From Cristatella mucedo (lineage: Eukaryota; Bryozoa; Phylactolaemata; Cristatellidae): a DNA stretch of 64,000 nucleotides. Made by a program: the position numbers and the translations under genes. Shown in pieces: positions 10,931 to 64,000 of this stretch. The notes beneath the pieces are model-generated. The model made no database searches. It worked only from the letters and a program-made list of their open reading frames with translations, and was not told where the DNA came from. Where the stretch lies: positions 62,001-126,000 of the forward strand of contig WPIO01000220.1 of NCBI GenBank assembly GCA_009760855.2. Direction: 5' to 3'. Each line of letters begins with the position of its first letter. Within the stretch, counting starts at the first letter, position 1.

Positions 10931-12168
10931 ACATAGGCGAGGTAGGCTAAGAGCTCGGAGCTAGGTGTGTCGGTTAGATTTGCAGGCTTCAGTACCCGCT
11001 TTAGGGCTCGACTTGGTATGCTTTCGATCGCACATTCCTTTCGACCGGCACACTTTCTCGCCCGCGTAGGGTATTGACTGACGTGCCGGTAGGGATATAT
11101 GCCTTAGCCATTTGCTACTGCGTGCACTTGCAGCATAATTAGCTTATTGGGCCCCCCACACATGCAGAATCCTTGGTTTGCAAACGATACGATCCCTAAC
11201 GTTTAGGCACGATACTATCCGCCGGCATTTGCAACCCCTCTGGCAACCGACCTTCGATAACCCCATTGCTCTTCGCTTAAGACCTACATAGAGCTCGTTG
11301 CGTATTCTGGGATTGCCTAATTCTTATATCGGTACGGAGCGTCAGTCATTCTGCCCGCTAGCTCATGGCATCACTGATTTAAGGTATAGGTCTTGGACCT
11401 AGGGATGGGACCTATACAGAAGGAGTAAAGCATACCAATGCATGTGCCTACACTGCGATGGTGGGTAGACTTAGATGCGACGCTACCTGAATGCTCCCGG
11501 TGACTGCGATGTTCCGTTTTTTGGTAGTTTTTGTATATCGTGTACCGACTCTTGAGCCCTGCCGGCAGTATCCAGCAACAGCATAAGCTAAGCGGTTTTA
11601 GTAACATATCCTGTTTGACTCAGACCTCTGCACACCGGCACACGACTTGATTGTCTCAATATTGTGGCAGCTGGCTTACAAAGTAGCCCTTCTGGGAGAT
11701 GACAGCGGCAGCGCTGGAGGCTTCTAGTAGACTCACACAAGTGTACTCAAGCCTCCATGGTCCTTTCTCTGGGTGGGGCCAACTGCTTGCATTCCTTCAA
11801 TTGACTCATCGTGTGCTTGCATTGTTTCACTCGTTGCAGCTATTGTAATGACCATGTGAGGCAAAATTTATGTCTCACTGCATGACGGCTCATGACATGA
11901 GCTGCTCTCCTGATTTATTGTTCAGTTTGTAGCTTGACTAGCTACTTCTTGAGGCCTAGCACCTCGAGAAACCCTGGTAAATTCACGTCGAAGGTAGTGA
12001 TAGATTTTTAGTTCGTATGTCTGATCTAGTTGAATAGACGACTTCTGCCTAGTCATGCAGTATTTGTCACCTAAGCTGGGCATGGTAGACACCATTTTTT
12101 GTGATAGGTATGAAGGTCTTATTGGTTTAAATGCAACCCTGGTTACAATATTTTCTTATTACTTCTAG
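10931..12168 (+). other. Probable 5' non-coding exon/intron region of the LIM gene
   Basis: Must contain the intron that ends at 12168. CpG density falls noticeably after about 11.7 kb. I could not fix the first exon. Confidence 0.45.
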
Positions 12169-59075
<46,907 letters not shown>

Positions 59076-59079
59076 AAGT

Positions 59080-59265
59080 GATTGAAATAAATAAATAAAT
59101 CCTAGCTGATTTAACAGCCTCTTTTTGTATAGCGACAGAAGAGCCTTTATGGTGTAGTTTTACTTTGTAGTGGCGATAAAGGATCGCCCACCGCAGGAAT
59201 CGAACCCACGACCTCGGGACCGAGGTCGTGAAAGCAACCGCCTTACCTAGTGTGCCATCACGGAA
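59080..59265 (-). mobile_element. SINE-1 copy in 3' flank
   Basis: Minus strand, well preserved, with an (AAAT)n run at 59085-59100, B box region GGAATCGAACCC at 59195-59206 and head ending at CTAGTGTGCCATCACGG. Confidence 0.88.
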
Positions 59266-59269
59266 TTGT

Positions 59270-60600
59270 CGGTACACTGTTTGAACCCATGCCTTGGATG
59301 TTTTGTAGGAGCACCTTCACAATGGGCAAAGACCCAGTGTCTTGCTCAATATATTTAGCATTCCGCTATTCATAGATATCACATGTTTTCGGAGTCAGCA
59401 ACAGGATCACTGCACTGCAATCACTTGCTCCAGGGCCACCCCAGCCAGCGCCAACATACCGGTTCGACGAATTACAGCAATCCGCTCTAATGAAGCTAAA
59501 ATTGAACATAAATCGATTTTCGAGTGGAAATTGTAGTACACCGGAGGTTATATGTACCTAATGTATGCATGCCGTATCGCTTGTGCATTCTCAAGCAAAC
59601 AGGCTGCAAAGATCCGTGTCTGAACCTCAATCCACTTCAAATCCACCACAAATCGGTTTCGCTAAACTCCAATTAGTTTGGATTTTAATGCAACGCTCTA
59701 CTTCTATTGCGCCCACACAGTTTTCACCGTTCCGCGAGTGTGTTCTGACGAAGTCCACTAAAATAGCTTGCAGCGGCACGGACCAATATTGCCATTCTTT
59801 CCATTCCCCGTTAAAGCACAGGAAAGTCTTCGCAAAAAGCTCTATTTATTGCATTTAAGTGTGCACTCCGCTGTAAGTATACTCAAGAAACTTCACGATA
59901 ATAGGCAAATGCATTCTTATACAATACGCTGCAATTGACTGCAACGCTCTTGGAAATATCACAATTCACTGCAATCCGCCACAAAACAAATCGATTGCGA
60001 TTGAATAGATAGTGCCGAGCTCCATTCTTTATGCCATATTTAAGCACACTGTGTTAAGTGCACGCCCTCGGAAATTCAAGCCATTTTGCATCCACGAACT
60101 CTGGCAATACACGGTAATCGCCTAAATGGCCTGGGAAAATACCGAAATCCAGTAAATATCATCCTCAATTCGTCAACGCGAAGCTTCAGTTTACATTGCA
60201 TATAATACTAGACAAGAATTTTCGCCGTTACGAATGTTTTGTTCTCAGACAAGGCCTTGCAATCGACTGCAACGGCCCGGTCCTGTACATGGTAATAGGC
60301 AGCAATAGTCGTGACTTATGCCGCAACAGCAATAATGCTAATGCCGAAACCAGCAGCAAGTCAATGCAACTCGACCATAAATTGGCTGAGCGGAGCTGCA
60401 GTATTTTGGGGGCATGAAATGGCAACCTGACAGCAATGGCCCGGGCCAACGCCGAAGTCAGCCGTAGACCGATTAGAAGTTGTTCAGAGAGGAGCTGGCG
60501 AGTTTTCCTTGTGGGCATGAGTCCGAAAATGCTCAAGACAAGAGAAAGAGAGCTGGGTTTCATCATCGTTATAGATAAAAGGTAACTGTCATTCACCGTT
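59270..60600. other. CpG-rich 3' flank with recurring CTGCAAT words
   Basis: No gene recognised. The motif CTGCAATTGACTGCAACG (59929-59946) recurs as TTGCAATCGACTGCAACG (60257-60274), and shorter relatives occur near 59411 and 59968. Confidence 0.45.
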
Positions 60601-60764
60601 ATGGTGCAAACGTGGCCAAGAAGGTATGAACCAGGTTAGCTGTGTGCCGCGTCAGCCCGGAGCAAGAGGAAACGCTACCCCATTGTGCAGCACCACTGCG
60701 GCCCGTTAATGCCAACGTCAAGGCCAGGCGTGACCCTGTTCGTCCTGGGTCGTAGCCCAGAGGC

Positions 60765-60895
60765 ACCGTGCTGACTCACCCTGACCCAGGTCATGGGTTT
60801 GAGTTCGACTCTGCGAGATCCTATATTGCCCACAGCAAGCGGCGGCGATAGCTATCAGGGCCGCTATATAAACGAGGCTGTTAAATCACGTAAGA
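60765..60895 (+). mobile_element. SINE-1 copy, 5' part diverged
   Basis: Contains GGTCATGGGTTTGAGTTCGA, GCAAGCGGCGGCGATAGC and ACGAGGCTGTTAAATCACG in order. Confidence 0.75.
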
Positions 60896-61019
60896 GTTTC
60901 TTTTTTTAAACCGTTTGGTTGCATCCCTGCCAAATCACGTTCGGCAGCTGGTGACTATAGCCGGCCGCATTGAGAACGGTGACTGCCTTCCAGGGCCGGA
61001 TATAGTTATCTACGACGGG

Positions 61020-61345
61020 ACCACAGCTAGTATTGCAGACTGGAACTCGCTTCCACAGTTTTTACGCAACGACAACTACTCTCCTGCTGCCGACTATGGC
61101 TCATCCTTTTCAGAAGTCCTGAGCTGCTACTTGCATGCTACTCACTACCTCAACTGCTCTCCTGACTCTGCTATGCTTCCCACTTTCTCTTTGTTGTGTG
61201 AGATGAAGTCTGTTGGCTACCGAATGCATACCGAAAGCCGCTTATGATGTGAGTGCGCTGTACACAACTTTCCTGCGTAACACTCACATCGTCTTCATGG
61301 CTTTTTGGAGTTACAGACGCAGATACATTACATTACATTACATCG
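61020..61345 (+). mobile_element. LINE-B 3' end fragment in the 3' flank
   Basis: From W-N-S-L-P-Q-F-L-R-N-D-N-Y (61040) through Y-R-M-H-T-E-S-R-L to a stop at 61245-61247, then 3' UTR and an (ATTAC)n tail at 61324-61343. The upstream frame at 60915-61017 is not LINE sequence. Confidence 0.88.
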
Positions 61346-61704
61346 CTATTCGTTTGACACCCACGAGGATGCTCCCGAGCAGGCTGCATGCCTAAAGATC
61401 GTTAATTTGCATACTGGCAAAAGAATTACTTGTGACAGGGCAGCGAGTAGCAGTCGTCCTTGGGTCCTGGTACCCAGGGGCGAACGAAAGCTGCCACAAC
61501 GCTCTTTGCGTGTCACTGTGCAATCAAACACTCTTTCGGAAGATGTGCGTCAGAGATGCAATTGCGCGCAGCATGGTGGCGTGGGGAAATTATCTTCGGG
61601 TGAAGGTCGCGTTGCGTAGGTCACCTCGTTAGGCAAACCGCCGAGGAGGACGACCTAACACCCTCGGCTCTGTGCATGCTGTATACAACAACCTTAACAA
61701 TAAA

Positions 61705-61880
61705 TATCTGAGCGTGAGCTGCTGTAAGCCTGTGAACGAATTTTGCGGAAGTCGCCGGCCGTATCAGCCATTATATAGAGCGATTCATGACGTTTTTTCG
61801 TGTTGCTGTTCCAGCTGCCTACAGGGTTTCGAGTGCTGTGTTGGGACCACTTGGCGTGTTGCGAGCATCAGGTTTCGGGA
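61705..61880 (+). repeat. R3 repeat copy in 3' flank
   Basis: Plus-strand match to the left half of the 6.1-kb copy (GAGCGTGAGCTGCTGTAAGC, CGTATCAGCCATTATA, CGAGTGCTGTG). Confidence 0.5.
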
Positions 61881-62649
61881 CATTTTACGGATTGCGCCGC
61901 TAATCAAACTAGTGAGATTTGCATGGACATGACGAGTGTATAGAGAGTTGCTTGATTCACGTAATGTTGAAACCAAGATTTTTCGCCATTTAATTATGCA
62001 AGAAGATGCCTAACGAATAGAGAAAAGCGCGAAACTCGTGGCAAGAGAAGAGTAAAATAGCGTGCAGAACGTCGAGTAAGGCTAGATTACTGACTTCGCT
62101 ATTCAAATGACACGAATTCATTTTAAGCCAAGCGTGCTGAAAAAAACCAATGTTATGGATTTATATAATTTGTGAAATGGATACGTGTATCTCTTATTTG
62201 GGATTCGGAAAACTCAAGGGAATATCGCATTCGTTCCGGCTTGAAACTGTTATATCTGCCCCAGAATATCGGCTCTCACTTGTACCAGAGACCTGCTTCA
62301 GCTTGCCTAAGTATGGTGGCTGGAAGATTTGTCACTAATGCGGAAACCTAATGCCATCACCGGAAGCCGTTGCTTCAAGCCGCCTCGTCTAATTCGGTGG
62401 GAGTATTTCCGCCCAGTCTCTTCCTTTGGCTTGGCACACTGAGATTTTTTTTTGCGGTCTCATTATGCAGCTTACGGCTTGCTCCCAAGTCACCTCCATG
62501 TCGTCACCTGCTTGTGAGCTCAATGGCAGGTTTTCAGCTGTAGTAGCTGATGGAATGTCTGTAATAGAGCGTCCCAACCATTGCAGCACGGCTGGAAGTT
62601 CGCCGATCCAGACTAATCCTTGAGCTCATTCACTATGGAGCTCCTCGCC

Positions 62650-62790
62650 GAGCTGGTTTGGTCTAGCGGTTAAGGTGCTCGCTCCGACCAAGGTCTGGCT
62701 GAGGTCGTGAGCTCGAGCCCCGAGGCATATGTGAAGCGCCTGAATAGAGATTAAGTTCTCTTAGGGCGCTAAATAAATGAATTATATTTT
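62650..62790 (+). mobile_element. SINE-2, clear copy (tRNA-derived head, LINE-A tail)
   Basis: Head with A box-like TGGTCTAGCGG (62660) and B box-like GAGCTCGAGCCCC (62710). The tail GAAGCGCCTGAATAGAGATT, TTCTCTTAGGGCGCT is the LINE-A terminal hairpin. It ends in an A/T-rich run. Best-preserved copy in the window. Confidence 0.85.
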
Positions 62791-63019
62791 TTTTAAATAT
62801 CATCTATTTTGACCTGGCTCGACGCCAGCAGGCTACTCACTGATGCTGAAACCGAGCAACAAAGCTGGAAGTGGTTTCGAGCGGCTAAGCATTGTTGGAT
62901 ATCAGATGGAATAGGTCTCGTTTTTACAATTTCTTCTGGTGGAATAGCCCACTCACCCCTCTGCTAACGCTTGGATCGACATCGCCTGGGATCAGCGGCT
63001 AAGCCAGGGTTGGATTCTC

Positions 63020-63245
63020 TATGGCGACGCTGGGGTCTGAGGCCGAGCGCCCTATAAATGGGATCTGGGGGCATCCCCCAGCGCCTGTGGCAAGAGAAAA
63101 TTGCACCGAGCCCGGCAAGGTATCGCGAAGCCTAGCCCAGCACCAGGGGGCCATCCGAGCGTCAGACTCGGCTCCCCACCTACCAGGTCAGGGGTGGCAC
63201 CTACCACCCTTGCCACCCCCTGGCTTCGCCTCTGCTGACACGCAT
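63020..63245 (+). repeat. GC-rich dispersed repeat, copy 2 (unclassified)
   Basis: Same block order as the copy at 22.3 kb: CCCAGCGCCTGTGGCAAG, GTCAGACTCGGCT, GGTCAGGGGTGGCACCTACC and CTTCGCCTCTGC. Ends not defined. Confidence 0.65.
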
Positions 63246-63589
63246 GTGATCGGAATAGCAGACCAATTAAGACCCATACCAGAGTTCCGGTAGCGCGATA
63301 CTAAAAAGTGTGCATTCTAATTCAGTAAGATCAAAAAAAGTGCTTGAGATCTTAATTGGTTCGTGAATTGCACTAATGAGTAATTGGATTTGCACGCTGT
63401 GGCTGGTGTTGTGCAGATGGGGTTCCCTGCAGACAAAACGCAGCTTTATTCAACAAAGTAGATTTTTTTAATAAAGTTGATTATAAAGATTCATCTAGAC
63501 TGTTTTCTAGTAAAGGACTTAAGCTCACAAGTAAAAACTCCCTCAGCCTATCCCCGCTTAGGCAAGCGCCACCGATCGCTTCTATATGG

Positions 63590-63775
63590 TGAGCCGCGAT
63601 GGCACACTATGTGCGGTGGTTGCTTTCACGACCTCGGTCCCGAGGTCGTGGGTTCGATTCCTGATGGGTGGGCGATTCTCTATCGCCACTGCAAGCGGTG
63701 GTGATAGCTGAAAAGGCTCTTCTGTCGCTATACAAAAGAGGCTGTTTAATCAGCTAGGATTTATTATTTGCTATA
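63590..63775 (+). mobile_element. SINE-1, clear copy (tRNA-derived)
   Basis: Head with A box-like TGGCACACTATG (63600) and B box GGGTTCGATTCC (63649-63660); body with GCCACTGCAAGCGGTGGTGA; tail GTCGCTATACAAAAGAGGCT followed by GTTTAATCAGCTAGGATTTA. The tail differs from that of SINE-2. Confidence 0.87.
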
Positions 63776-64000
63776 TAAAATGAGGCTCGCAGCCCACTCA
63801 CAAACTAGACACAGTATATTTTGAGACTAATAAATCAACATATTATTGACAATGCTGCTCTACACGAGCGTGCATATACTGATGGAAAGATTACTGGTAG
63901 CTAGGGAATTGATTTCTCAATGCATTTTCAGCAGCTGAAAATTGTTTGTGAGCTGTCTCCAAGCAATCTATAGAAACCGGCGATGGGCAAATATTGCTGG

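Noticed and set aside
63590..63665. tRNA gene suggested by A and B boxes
   Set aside because: The head does not complete a cloverleaf by eye and is followed by the SINE-1 body and tail; the same unit recurs about ten times.

Overview
This is eukaryotic, animal nuclear DNA with large introns, abundant non-LTR retrotransposons, tRNA-derived SINEs and long microsatellites. No bacterial-style gene organisation is present. The one host gene I can reconstruct is a plus-strand member of the zyxin / LPP / TRIP6 LIM-protein family. Eight coding exons between 12169 and 58155 join in frame through GT-AG introns of compatible phase into a predicted 655-residue protein: an N-terminal proline-rich part with EVH1- and SH3-ligand-like motifs, a long low-complexity linker with repeated P-F motifs, a short pre-LIM helix, three complete LIM domains and a C-terminal S-D-F that fits a PDZ ligand. 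Proteins of this family act at focal adhesions and cell junctions and shuttle to the nucleus. The third LIM domain resembles the undivided invertebrate form as I remember it, and CpG is depleted in the gene body but not in the flanks, as expected for mosaic invertebrate methylation. I infer a non-vertebrate metazoan and cannot name the species.

Layout. 1-12168: CpG-rich 5' flank with LINE, SINE and unclassified repeats, a GC-rich block at 4270-4830 and a promoter-like block at 10680-10930. 12169-58155: the gene. Intron 1 (15 kb) holds the longest GT, GA and CT microsatellites. Intron 2 holds three clustered SINE heads and a TGTC array. Intron 3 (14.6 kb) holds most LINE copies and an unrecognised broken reading frame. 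Introns 4-7 hold further LINE and SINE copies and a SPIN-like hAT MITE. 58156-64000: 3' flank, again CpG-rich, with SINEs, a 99-bp TA array and copies of repeats also found upstream.

Mobile DNA. Two LINE families of the CR1/L2-like reverse transcriptase group are present. LINE-A (about 12 pieces, best at 7715-9590) ends in a conserved hairpin plus (ATT)n. LINE-B (about 7 pieces, best at 33568-35160) ends in (ATTAC)n. Two tRNA-derived SINE families occur in many copies. SINE-2 carries the same 3' hairpin as LINE-A, which suggests it is mobilised by the LINE-A machinery. A 186-bp element at 56770-56955 has the ends and internal sequence of SPIN, a hAT transposon known for horizontal transfer between distant animals. 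All coordinates of decayed repeats are approximate because they come from reading by eye.
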